Part shown: positions 13,199 to 26,949 of the stretch, one piece after another
Layout of the letters: each line of letters opens with the position of its first letter
How positions within the stretch are numbered: the first letter of the stretch is position 1
Source: Chionoecetes opilio
Lineage: Eukaryota > Arthropoda > Malacostraca > Decapoda > Majidae
Length of the DNA: 64,000 nt
Assembly: GCA_016584305.1 (NCBI GenBank)
Contig: JACEEZ010001149.1
Coordinates: 2,501-66,500, forward strand
Direction: 5' to 3'
Notes under the pieces: model-generated
What the model was told of the DNA's origin: nothing
The model's input: only the letters and a program-made list of their open reading frames with translations
Database searches by the model: none
Program-made: the position numbers and the translations under genes

Positions 13199-14031
13199 CT
13201 ATACATTGGCTGATTTCATTTCTATGAATGGTACTTAGTCATCTGACTATGTAATGAATGTTACTTAGTGAGACAAATCCTTTTTTGTATAATTTTCCAT
13301 CAAATAACATACTTATTTTTTTTTCTTCCGCAGACTGGTATGATCCAACAAGAGAGCGTGATGTGTGATGCCGTGTCCACCATTCAGTGTGTCCTACAGT
13401 GTGGCAGGCCATGTGATGAAGTCACTGATTCCATTACCTCAACCGAGAAGTAGGAAAATCTCAAGACAAAGGCCCTGTTATGGAGGGGTCTTGACAATTT
13501 GGAGACGTGTATGGAACTGTGGATTGGGATAAGGTTCCCGTCGGACAATATGTACATAATACATGTAGGTTAACCTTATCGAGTGGCAAGAAACTGGAAC
13601 AGGCCATCAACAGACAGAGAAAACGAGAGGTCGATGAGAGCCAAGGTCAATCTTCGTCTAAGTCTGATGATTGTTTCCCAGCTGCAGCTCCAGCTTCCAA
13701 GCGACTGCGGTCAAGTCTAGGGCCAATCCATGATAAAACAAAATGTTTCTGGTGCTGTAAACCAGAGTCGCCCAAGCACCCAGAATCAAAGCTGGTCCTA
13801 ATTTCATATGATCATGCTTGGGCAGCATTCAAAAGCCACACAGTAGCCCTAGAAGATCAAATAATGCGAGACAGAATCAACTGTCTGATCGACTATGCAA
13901 ATGATCAGCCCTATGCACTTGAAATCAGATATCACCTCAAATGCTGGTTAAAACATGTGCGTAGTTACCAGAAAATGAGTGAAAATGATAAACTCCCACG
14001 CATGCATAACGTCACTTTCCGTGAGGAAACA
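13199..14031 (+). repeat. Internal palindrome, left arm (inverted N-terminal gene copy)
   Basis: About 830 bp, the inverted copy of 14334-15165, separated from it by a 302-bp spacer. It carries on the plus strand the same splice acceptor (ttcttccgcag at 13323-13333) and the same N-terminal coding exon (from 13334: CVLQCGRPCDE, YVHNTCRLTLSSGKK, CFWCCKPESP) as the minus-strand gene. Both arms share an in-frame TAG after TSTEK; this arm also has a 1-base deletion near 13495. The arms differ by only a few bases, so the inversion is recent or is kept similar by gene conversion. Confidence 0.8.
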
Positions 14032-15030
14032 TTATGCACCAGCTGCTCACTGCTGACACCGATGGAGAAGAGTGCTGCTTCGACATAAGTACCACCCCCA
14101 GATGTGTCATATACTAGGTCACTCTGGTTCCTCTGAGGGCGGGATTGGAAACCGATCTTGCCCCCAAACTCTGGGGTCAGGATGTCTTTGATGTAGGATG
14201 ACTTGACTCCAGATGCCGAGAAACCATACCGAGATATGATAGAATTGTAGTCCTGAAGGAGGCTCTGTAGTGACCTTAGCTCATGTTCCTCACAGATGAC
14301 TATTCTGATGTGATCAAAGAACATAGTCTGAGCCTCACGGAAAGTGACGTTATGCATGCGTGGGAGTTTATCATCTTCACTCATTTTCTGGTAACTACGC
14401 CCATGTAGTGTCTAACCAGCATTTGAGGTGATATCTGATTTCAAGTGCATAGGGCTGATCATTTGCATAGTCGATCAGACAGTTGATTCTGTCTCGCATT
14501 ATTTGATCTTCTAGGGCTACTGTGTGGCTTTTGAATGCTGCCCAAGCATGATCATATGAAATTAGGATCAGCTTTGATTCTGGGTGCTTGGGCGACTCTG
14601 GTTTACAGCACCAGAAACATTTTGTTTTATCATGGATTGGCCCTAGACTTGACCGCAGTCGCTTGGAAGCTGGAGCTGCAGCTGGAAAACAATCATCAGA
14701 CTTGGATGAAGATTGACCTTGGCTCTCATCGACCTCTCGTTTTCTCTGTCTGTTGATGGCCTGTTCCAGTTTCTTGCCACTCGATAAGGTCAACCTACAT
14801 GTATTATGTACATATTGTCCGACGGGAACCTTATCCCAATCCACAGTTCCATACACGTCTCCAAATTGGTTAAGACCCCTCCATAACAGGGCCTTTGTCT
14901 TGAGATTTTCCTACTTCTCGGTTGAGGTAATAGAATCAGTGACTTCATCACATGGCCTGCCACACTGTAGGACACACTGAATGGTGGACACGGCATCACA
15001 CATCACGCTCTCTTGTTGGATCATACCAGT
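14032..15030 (-). pseudogene. N-terminal half of the nuclease-family gene
   Basis: An exon begins at 15030 after a strong acceptor (polypyrimidine run, then ccgcag). The protein starts with a Cys/His region (CVLQCGRPCDE, VHNTCR, CFWCCK) that looks like a zinc-binding treble-clef module, followed by a basic Ser/Gln-rich linker. Next come RDRINCLIDYAND, LPRMHNVTFRE, SIISRYGFSASGVKSSYIKD and EFGGKIGFQS, ending in SSEQLVHNVSS where the palindrome arm cuts in at about 14031. A TAG replaces a sense codon after TSTEK and there is a frameshift near 14400. The zinc region probably binds the element ends or RNA (inference). The next section of the protein is absent here; compare 39581-41175, which preserves that section in a related gene. 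Confidence 0.68.
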
Positions 15031-15160
15031 CTGCGGAAAAAAAGAAATAAGTATGTTATTTGATTGAAAATATTACAAAAACAAATTTGTCTCACTAAGT
15101 AACATTCATTACATAGTCAGATGACTAAGTACCATTCATAGAAATGAAATCAGCCAATGT

Positions 15161-15771
15161 AGCTCTCAGCCAGTGTATGCTCTCATCCTACATGGAGTTC
15201 ACCTCTAGAAATATTATTCACCTCGTCCAACTGCTCGGTTCTCACTAACTTTATACTAGTTGATCCAAGACCTCAATTCCATGACTATTATATATTGCCT
15301 TGAAGATGACATTTGAATGACCTTGACCATACCACGGACATTTACTCTAAATCAATATGTCCCACCTCCAGAAGTACCATTTACATTAGCAATAGATTAG
15401 CTGAAATCAGACTTTACTGATGATAATAGTTTTTGCTTTTCAAGTTACATTTTCGCTTCACCGAATTGTGGCCATCTTGGATTTTTGGGTAAACATGATG
15501 TAAAAACAGCAAACTGATGCAAATTGAAATCCTCATGGTCGATTTACCTAGAAAAGTGTATTCATACATGAATCTAGGTGCTCCGGTTCAAAAGTTAATT
15601 TTTCATGATGGCGGTGTCGGCAATCTTGGATTTGGCCCGCTTGAAAAAATGCCGGGATTTTTGGGAGGGACCGGAGTGCTACATTTTTTATAATAAGTCC
15701 AAAGAAGTCAAATCAATTGTCAAAACATCTTAGCCAGAGAATGGTCACGGAATTGAGGTTCTAGACCCTAC
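15161..15771 (-). repeat. Terminal inverted repeat, right
   Basis: About 611 bp, inverted copy of 10224-10839. Its inner end directly touches the right arm of the internal palindrome. Confidence 0.85.
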
Positions 15772-15880
15772 TAATAAGTACATGTTGGCCGGGTCCATTG
15801 AGCCCGGAGCTCTTAATAGGACCCATGAAAATTATAATAGATTGAGTCGTCAAAGAAGTACGCAATTACGATAGAACATT
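15772..15880 (-). mobile_element. LINE 3' end, inner half with compound hairpin
   Basis: The continuation of the LINE terminus split at 10221. The outer stem GGGTCC (15791-15796) pairs with GGACCC (15819-15824) and the inner stem GAGC (15800-15803) with GCTC (15809-15812). This matches the plan at 5733-5761 with different stem bases. How far the LINE extends beyond 15880 is not clear; no coding is visible. Confidence 0.55.
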
Positions 15881-16057
15881 GATAGTAATGGATAATGCAT
15901 ACATAAACAAAAATATGAATAGTGAACACCCAAGAACATATACATACACCTTCCTATCAAATATAGTTATCACGCATAACATCCACTCACATCCAAAAAC
16001 AGATACCTATGCACATACACAGACGTTCATATTAATATGCATACAGATGTACACATA

Positions 16058-16236
<179 letters not shown>

Positions 16237-16470
16237 TAAACAAAGAAGTCAAAAATATTTTTTTCCCATTATTTAAACAGGAACATTCTTACTCTCTCTC
16301 CTTGTCAAGGCTGTTTCCTCCCTTCTCTATCAATTTATGGGTATTACTTCCTCCCTCCCTTCCCTCCTATCTCACTCTCTTATTCCCTGTTACATCACCC
16401 TTTGTCTTCTTGCTCTACTGGCTCCCTCTTTCTACCTTCTCTCTCTCTCCCTCTCTCTGAAATACCTTTC

Positions 16471-16860
<390 letters not shown>

Positions 16861-16928
<68 letters not shown>

Positions 16929-16935
16929 TGTGTGT
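16861..16935. repeat. (TG)n microsatellite, right of SINE
   Basis: Continues the TG motif on the head side of the SINE, so the SINE is embedded in one TG array. Confidence 0.97.
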
Positions 16936-17742
16936 CATGCCTAAATCTCGTGAGGCTAAACAAATATATCAGTGAAATGCACGCGTGTATATGTCAACAA
17001 AATACTTCACGCTATTTTCATACTGGGCTGTAAATAATCCTTCTACCACCACAACCTCCATCTGTATACCCGCTAACACCACCACTGCTAATTATACCAC
17101 CATTACTATTACTAATAATACTACTAATTACTATTCTACTACTACTATTCTACAATTACTACTCCAATTCTTTGTGTAATTACTAATATTCTTATTTTTC
17201 TCGTTTCTTTACCCAACGAAGATGAAAAATAATAAATATATTGATTGACAAATACGTAAATGAATATGCAAAGAAAACAAAAATAAAGACAAGATGATGG
17301 AAAGTGTGTAAAAAATAAACAAGGAAGAAGATAAAGAGGAACAGGAGGAGTGGAAAAAGAAAACATGGAAAACAAGAAAATGACGAATAACAAACAAGAA
17401 AAATTGGCAAGAAAGAAGATGAAGTGGAGGAGGAGGAGAAATGAGGAGAAGGAAAAAGGAGGAGGAGATGGAAGAGGAGAATGAGGAGGTTGAGGTCCTG
17501 ACGACGACTGAGACGAATTGCCTGTTCTATGTGACGAAATGTTTCCCTTGTTAAAAACTTTGATGACACGGCCACTAGGAAGAAGAAGAAGAAGAAGAAG
17601 AAGAAGAAGAAGAAGAAGAAAAAGAAGAAGAAGAAGAACGTAAGAAAAGAGAGGAAACAGAGAAAGAAAGAGAGGAGGATTGGTTTAAGAAAAAAAAAAG
17701 TCGAAAGAGGTTCAAACTTTTTCGCGCCAAGTTTATCTATAA
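16936..17742. other. Low-complexity intergenic with (AAG)n
   Basis: Holds an ACC/ATT-rich stretch (17035-17160), a purine-rich stretch and (AAG)n at 17579-17637. On the minus strand the (AAG)n reads as a long pyrimidine run ending in cctag, followed by an open frame (about 17575-17490) containing GRVIKVFNKGNISSHRTG; this could be an exon edge but I do not recognise it. Confidence 0.5.
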
Positions 17743-17744
17743 TT

Positions 17745-17824
<80 letters not shown>

Positions 17825-18060
17825 CCCCTTGCTTGTGAGTTTGTTAAAAATTTAGGAGAAGACGAAAAAAGAGAGCGGGAGGAGGAGGAGGAGGAGGAGG
17901 AGGAGGAGAATATTATTCACAGGAAAGAATTTGCTATGCAATCTAAAACTTTAGGAAATAGAGATTAATAGAGAAACTAAGGTAAATATTTGGGGAGAAG
18001 GGAAGGGAGTAGAAGAACAGGAGGAGGAGGAGGAGAGGAGGAGGAGGAGGATAATTACAT
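17743..18060. repeat. (CT)n and (GGA)n tracts
   Basis: (CT)n at 17743-17821, (GGA)n at 17880-17907 and a broken GGA tract near 18019-18052, with unremarkable purine-rich sequence between them. Confidence 0.93.
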
Positions 18061-18184
18061 AGGAAGAACGGATAACAGGTGACTTGTCGGTGTACGTTTT
18101 ATTTCAGTTTTTACTATTATTCAGTTTTTATTTACGTATTAGTTAGATGTTATTATCATAATAACATAACAGTATCATAGTAAA

Positions 18185-18528
18185 GGGGAGGCGGTAGCAG
18201 AGTGGTTAGCGTCACCGGGTGGAGTTCTCGAAGACCCGAGTTCGATCCATAAATCCACTTAAAATATTTCTGCACCGTCGAGTGGTCTAAGAATACCCAC
18301 ATGCCCTGCCCATTAACTCTACTTTCGATTGCGAGTGCATCGGTGGATACAGGGGGGCGGCATGAGCCTCTAATTACAGGCGTCACTATAAAAATCCTGC
18401 CTGCGCCACCACGGGCGAGGCTTAACCATCACAGCCCGCAGGTGAGCCTCCAGGGCCTACGATCCCACCCCTGGAGTTCACTGACTACAAGCGCTATAGG
18501 CCAAGATGTAAAGCAAGAATAAAAAAAT
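18185..18528 (+). mobile_element. tRNA-derived SINE, second family, copy 1
   Basis: The head GGCGGTAGCAGAGTGGTTAG resembles the A-box region of Ser/Leu-type tRNAs, and GAGTTCGATCC (near 18238) is a B box. A body of about 250 bp follows, ending in a short A run. The inverted relative at 18885-19230 shares the body (for example ctaattacaggcgtcacta). No convincing target duplication was found. Confidence 0.8.
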
Positions 18529-18884
18529 AGTGCGTTGGTTTATAGTTCAGAAATATACAAGGGCTGTTTTCCTTTGTTAGAAACTGTTAAAGGTAAAAAA
18601 ATCCGTCACCAGATGGCAGTATGCGCAGTTAGGGCAAACTACATAGCTCGAAAGTTTTCCGATAAAGGACTGTGTTACGCATAGTAATTTATTGCAGTTG
18701 CCACACTAATTACAGCCTTTGTAGCAGCGGATCAGAAGTGTAATCACCAAGCGGGATGAGGCTATCACAGCACGCCGCCGTGGTGGTGGTGGTGGTGGTG
18801 AGGCAAGCACAGGTAACACACAGAGGTATATGACGGGTGCTTCAGTGGGTGGCGGGACGTATATTCCCGTTTTCTGGAACAGTA
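18529..18884. other. Spacer between inverted SINEs; (GGT)n
   Basis: About 350 bases including (GGT)n at 18779-18800. No gene or repeat family recognised. Confidence 0.5.
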
Positions 18885-19230
18885 TTTTTTTTTTTTTTTT
18901 TTTTTTTACATTTGTGCCTATAGCGCCTGTAGGCAGTGGTGACCCAGGGCTCGGATGGTAGGCTCTGGAGGTTCACTTGAGGGTTCTGATGGTTGGTCCT
19001 CGCCCATGGTGGCGCAGGCAGGATTCTTATAGTGACGCCTGTAATTAGAGGCTCATGCCGCCCCCCTGTGTCCTCCGATGCCCTCGCAGTCGAAGGTAGA
19101 GTTGATAGGCAGGGCATGTGGGTGTTCTTAGGCCACTCGACGGTGCATAAAGGTTTTGGGTGTCTTCGGGGATCGAACTCGGGTCACCGAGAACGCCAGT
19201 CGGAGACTCTAACCGCTCCGCTACCGCCTA
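18885..19230 (-). mobile_element. tRNA-derived SINE, second family, copy 2
   Basis: Inverted relative of 18185-18528 with a 23-base poly(A) tail on its own strand (the T run at 18885-18907), a B box GAGTTCGATCC near 19167-19177 and a tRNA-like head ending near 19229. Confidence 0.82.
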
Positions 19231-19261
19231 GTATGTCGCGTTTACTCTTGAAAACGTCATG

Positions 19262-19302
19262 TTAGGTTATATTAGGTTACGGTTAGGGTAGGGTAAGTTA
19301 CC
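19262..19302 (+). repeat. Short TTAGG-like degenerate run
   Basis: Several TTAGGTT/TTAGGG-like words occur in about 40 bases. The arthropod telomere unit is TTAGG, but the run is short and irregular. Confidence 0.3.
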
Positions 19303-19439
19303 TGCAATAAGACAAGTAACTTTGTGTGGGAATCACAATGAAGGTATTTTCGAGAAAATCCTATGGTTAGTTTCGGAGCTACAGCCAAGCGTCTACACTC
19401 GGAAACCACATACTCGCATAAAGTTGTGGAATATGCTGG

Positions 19440-20260
19440 CGGGGCACACCCTCACCGCCTGTTTGGGCAAATTTTCTTCTTTTCTATATATTTTCTCCCA
19501 AAACTTCTTCATTTTCTCGAGGTAGTCATCTGTTTTTTCCTTTTGTCCATTTATATTGTAAGAGTGATTTCTTTTTTTCTTTCATTTCCTTTTCCTCTTA
19601 ACTTATTTATGTGTTCCTATATTTTTCCATTATTCTTATCTGCTCTGAAATCTCTAGTTATCTTTTCTTCATGTTTTGTTATTTTGTTTTTTATCATACT
19701 CCTTGCAATTTCCTTTTGCTTGAAGTATAACTTTTTTATTTTCCTTTTTTCCTCTTCATTTACTGAATTTCGCCATTTTCTATTATAGTCTTTTCTTTTC
19801 TTAATGTCCTTTCTGATCTGTTCGTTGAACCAGACTGCTTCTGTCTTTTTTTCCTGTTTGCTTTGCTCTTCATTACTAATTTCTCTCTTTCCTACTTTTC
19901 TTCTCCTTGTCTGCTTCGACTGATACTGCTTCGTTGATTTTCTTTTCTAATTCTGTCATCGTTGTCACACTGGTGTCTTGCTCTCTAGCTCCTTTAAGTA
20001 TTCATTTGTGGTGTATTAATTTATTTTAAGGTAGTGCATTTCCTTGTATTTTGGTTTACCTTTTGCTTCATACATTTTTCCTATGTAACAAAAGTTTGTT
20101 GTTATCATTTTATGATCTGATAGGTCATACTCTTCTTCGTTCTCATCTATGTCCATGTTTTCAAAAACTGTGTAAAAAGTGTTGTTAATTAAGAAAAAGT
20201 CAATGGTACTGGTTTGACCATCTCTTTCCCATGTTGTCTCATGTTGTCCCCGGGTGTTAC
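19440..20260 (-). pseudogene. Decayed LINE endonuclease and linker region
   Basis: Reading the minus strand from about 20250, one frame gives ERDGQTSTIDFFLIN and YDLSDHKMITT, the conserved end of an APE-type LINE endonuclease (S-D-H box). It continues with a basic linker containing WFNEQIRKDIKKRKDYNRKW near 19830 and a Lys/Glu-rich stretch to about 19450. Several stops and shifts interrupt it, starting near 20005. No RT motif remains. The plus-strand frame through the same bases is a T-rich shadow. The clade is not resolvable. Confidence 0.65.
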
Positions 20261-20628
20261 GCTGTTTCCTTCCTCCACTAGTCTCGCGCTCACTTGTGTC
20301 TTACTGAATCTCTTTCTTGGCGCTGCTGACTGGCAGTGTTAAGTGATGGGTACTCTCTTAGCTTTGTATTTCTTGTACTTGGTTTTGTTATCGTTTTGGT
20401 GTTATTTTCGTTTACTATTCACGCGCTGCTGGTGTCCTGGAGAGATGACTTTTTTTCAAGCCAAGAAACTATTGGACTCGAGCTGAAAAAACAACCTTCG
20501 TTGATAATGATGACTTCAAATAAAGTGCACAAGGATTAATTTAGTTTGCCTGAATATTACACCACAGGAATAATAAGCTGCTTTTTTACTTCCTTCATGC
20601 GTTTGTGTGTATTGCGACGTGAACTCAG

Positions 20629-20864
20629 AGCCGTGTTTGTGTCGTCCAAGCACCGTCTTGGATACGAAGACCGTTTTTTGTCGCAATTGAAAAAGGATTG
20701 GTTTCTGCGACAAAAACACAAGAAGCTGGGTAGGAGCCGAAATAATAATCAATGCAAAATATTGCAATCAATATCACAAAGTAGTATAACACACATTTCA
20801 GCAAGTGTTATTGGATTGGGATTCGTAATCCAAGACGGTGCTTGGACGACAAAAACACGGCTCA
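20629..20864. mobile_element. Foldback/MITE-like element
   Basis: Inverted arms of about 41 bp at 20629-20670 and 20822-20864 (outer word gagccgtgtttgtgtcg) with two or three differences, around about 150 bases. The length and arms fit a MITE; target duplication and superfamily are unclear. Confidence 0.6.
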
Positions 20865-20921
20865 ATTGTATGTATGAAGAATAGTGGACAGTGTTTTGCC
20901 CAGGAGATATTTCAGAGATGA

Positions 20922-23913
<2,992 letters not shown>

Positions 23914-24595
23914 TAACACACACACACACACACACATCGTAGCATCCAGAATTTTTGGTGCTTTTAGCTCACATATAAACAGACACGTTCGAGATGTTTA
24001 TATTTTGATCCCAATATGAAGGAAATATAAAAACAATCCAGTATATCTTGGTATTGAAACTCAGAAGATCTTAATCCTAACTTAGTTTTTTCTTCCCGTT
24101 GTTATTGTGAAAAGGTTGTCCTTGTCTCCCTCGTTGCTATTGTGTGTTATTATCGAAGGCTGTTGTTTTGTTATGCTGGAGTACGATAAAGAAACTTGTC
24201 GCGAAGAAGATTTGAGTAAATTTTCCCTGAGCAACATTAGCGAATGAATAATGAACGAAAATATATGGCAATAAAAGATATATAAGAATACAAAAACACA
24301 CACACAAAGTTCCATTCAATTCACTCAACCTCGTCATCACCAAAAAAGCTAACGTATTGAACTAAAACTTTCACCTTTGATCACCAAGCATAAATGTTTT
24401 CGATGTTAACGCTACCGGCAGATTCCTTTCCATCTTTTAAACATATTTTCTGATCTTTTTAAACATTTCGTATTCATCATTGATTTTAGCGTTGCATGCG
24501 GAGGTGGATTCTCATTTTAATCTGTAATAAGCTGAGTTTTTATTATTCTTTATATATTTTTTATGTTAAGTAGACGCTTGCTTCTTCCTCTTCGA
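23914..24595. other. Intergenic; short (CA)n then nothing recognised
   Basis: (CA)n at 23915-23935, then about 660 bases of AT-rich sequence with no frame, RNA gene or repeat that I can name. Confidence 0.55.
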
Positions 24596-24862
24596 TGGAT
24601 GGATGGATGGATGGATATATGGATAGATATATATATAGATAGATATATAGATATAGATAAGATAGATAGATGGATAAGATAGATAGATAAAGACAGATAT
24701 ATAGATAGATAGATAGATATATGGGTAGATCTATGGATGTATGGAAAGAAAAATAGATACATAGATATAGATAAGATATATAGATAGGCCTAAGATATAT
24801 AGAAAGGTCTATATATAGGTCTATATATAGATATATAGATAAGATATATAGATAGGTCTTTC
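24596..24862. repeat. (GGAT)n/(GATA)n degenerate tetranucleotide region
   Basis: About 270 bp made mainly of ggat, gata, tagata and atatag words in irregular order. Confidence 0.9.
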
Positions 24863-24904
24863 ACATAACATTTCCATGACTCCATCCTTTACATCAAATA
24901 AGAT

Positions 24905-25964
24905 TTCATGTTTTAGAATACGCGAGGAGGAAGGATGAAAAGGGAAAGGAAGGAAGAGAGAGAGGGAAGTGAATCCTACATGAGTGAATGGATGGCCGGC
25001 AAAAGGAGGGAGAACGCAGTGGTGAAGAAATATAAAAGTATAATAGACCCAATTAACGAGGAAGTGAAAGAAGAGAAATGAAAAGTGTACAAATAGTTAT
25101 GCAATTATCTCAAACAAAAACAGCAACACGGATGGAAAAATACAGAAGGGGGAAAGGCTTAAAGGAGAATGAATGATAACAAAGACGAGAAAATAGAGGA
25201 AAGTGACCCAATAAAGGAAATTAAAAGAAATAAGTGAAGGTACTAAATGCCGAGGAAAATGAAAAGACGACGTAGTACTGAATTGATCCAAAGAAAAAAA
25301 GAGGTGAAGAGGAAACGAAAAGGAAAAAAAGCGAAATGGAAAACAAGACAATTCCATAATAATGAAAGTGAATAAGAAAAAAATATATAATTAGAATAAA
25401 AAATTAACAGAATAAGAATAGGAATAGATATAAATGTAATAAGCAAATAATAAATGAAGTAAGTGACCAAAGGAGGAGTAAGAAAGTAAGAAAAAAGATA
25501 GTTACAAAAAGGGAGAGGAAAAATAAAGTAGAGAAAAAGGAGGATAAAACAGATTACAGGAAAGCAGGCAAGTAATAATAAGAAATGAAAGAACAAAATA
25601 AGGCCAGTTGGAATGTAACAAAGGAGGAAAGAAGAAAGAAGGAATCTAAGAAGAAAGAAAGAAAGAAAGAAAGTAAAGAAAAATGACAAAATACTGACAT
25701 ATACGTACAGAGGCATAGATAAAACGAAGAGATAAAACAAAAGGTAAGAGGAAAGAAGGAAGAGTTTAAAAAGAAAGAAAGATAGTAGGAAGAAAGAAAG
25801 AATAAAGAAAGAAAAGGAGGAAGTATGACACTCCAGTGCAACGAGAGAAAAAAGGAAAGAAAGAAAGTAAGGAAGAGGTCAAAGAAAAAATGCAAGACTA
25901 AAATTAAAGGTAAAATGAAAGAGAAAAAAAAAAAGAGGATAAAAGATGGAAGGAGTTCATGTCT
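24905..25964. other. Polypurine tract (A/G-rich plus strand)
   Basis: About 1 kb in which the plus strand is strongly A+G biased, with gaaa, aagg and agaaag words. Open minus-strand frames rich in Phe, Leu and Ser are composition artefacts. No gene seen. Confidence 0.75.
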
Positions 25965-25967
25965 TAA

Positions 25968-26560
25968 GGCCTATCCAGACGAGCGGGCCTGATCGGCGGG
26001 CATGCCCGTCATCGGGCACATTTGACGGGAAAACCATCGAAATGCCCGATCCCTTGTTGAGCGAAATCACCAGGCAGTGCCCGGTGGCTTTAGGAGCTAC
26101 GACGCTGCCAGACGCAAGTTAACATTGGTGATGCATAGAAGGCTTGCCTCCCACTTATCACTTCGTTGTAACATGGTTGACATCAGTAACTATATACACA
26201 CAGCAACAATAATTATTATGCTACACAATACTTTCTTCGCAATTTTTTATATTCTAAATATTTTTATTATATTATAAAAAAAAAAAAAATATTATTAATT
26301 TTACTGTGTCTTTTGTAAGCAGGCGTCAATAACCCCGCAGTTGCGGCGCCTTAAAACTATAATATCTATCTATCTTCGCAGTAGTATTGGGTACCATGTG
26401 TGTGTATCGTACCGCACTCGACAACCTACTGGCATCGTCGAGCACGCCCGTCCGCCCATTCATCGACTCTGCCGTGTGGACGACATTCACGGGCATGCCC
26501 GGCAAAATTTGTCCGCCGACCGCGCTGATCGCCGGGCACGCCCGCTCGTCTGGATAGGCC
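25968..26560. mobile_element. PIF/Harbinger-type MITE, copy 1
   Basis: Inverted ends GGCCTATCCAGACGAGCGGG at the left and its complement at the right. TAA flanks both sides (25965-25967, 26561-26563), which fits the 3-bp TWA duplication of PIF/Harbinger elements. It has no coding capacity. It is interrupted by a small LINE tail at 26242-26372. Its reverse-complement paralogue is copy 2. Confidence 0.78.
26242..26372 (+). mobile_element. 5'-truncated LINE tail inside MITE copy 1
   Basis: The insert is flanked by TCTTCGCA on both sides (26234-26241, 26373-26380); MITE copy 2 has this site once, uninterrupted. The insert holds an A run, a hairpin (GGCG...CGCC outside, CCGCA/TGCGG inside, about 26322-26350) and ends in ATCTATCTAT, a LINE-type tail. 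Confidence 0.75.
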
Positions 26561-26563
26561 TAA

Positions 26564-26870
26564 GGCCTATCCAGACGAGCGGGTGTGCCCGGCGGGCAGC
26601 GCTGTTAGTCGAAAAATTCTGGCGGGCATGCCCGTGAATGTTGTCCACACCAAGGTAAAGGAAAAGAGAAGGTAGCCTCACGTTGTGGGGGCGTCGAGGC
26701 AAAATCAGTCCTTTGTGCGCGTGACGTCAATGGTTATCGCGCCAACAGGGTTCAAATATTTTCTGGCCTCACTCAGGCCTAGTCCGCCGACCCGACATGG
26801 GTGGGACCACTCTACACACCCACCTTCCCTTTCCTCCCTCCTTCCCTCACCCCATCCCCCTCCTTCTTCT

Positions 26871-26949
<79 letters not shown>

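Larger units (their letters stand above)
10224..15771. mobile_element. Long-TIR element carrying a PIN/FEN1-like nuclease gene
   Basis: A 5,548-bp element bounded by long inverted repeats (10224-10839 and 15161-15771). The termini are GTAGGGTCTAG at the left and its complement at the right, and TA lies immediately outside both ends (10222-10223, 15772-15773), which suggests a 2-bp target duplication. Inside, on the minus strand, are the N-terminal part (15030-14032) and the C-terminal part (12971-11416) of one gene. Between them is an inverted copy of the N-terminal part (13199-14031), and a smaller inverted pair lies at 10862-10985 and 13036-13172. The middle of the gene is missing, so this copy is not autonomous. 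The gene family is one I remember from many invertebrate hypothetical proteins; I know no settled superfamily name for it. Confidence 0.72.

Noticed and set aside
10222..15773. Assigning the long-TIR element to Tc1/mariner because of flanking TA
   Set aside because: TA alone is weak evidence, the TIRs are far longer than usual and the encoded protein has no DDE motif.
25097..25895. Multi-pass membrane-like minus-strand frames
   Set aside because: The polypurine plus strand gives Phe/Leu/Ser-rich frames on the other strand; no real membrane-protein pattern.
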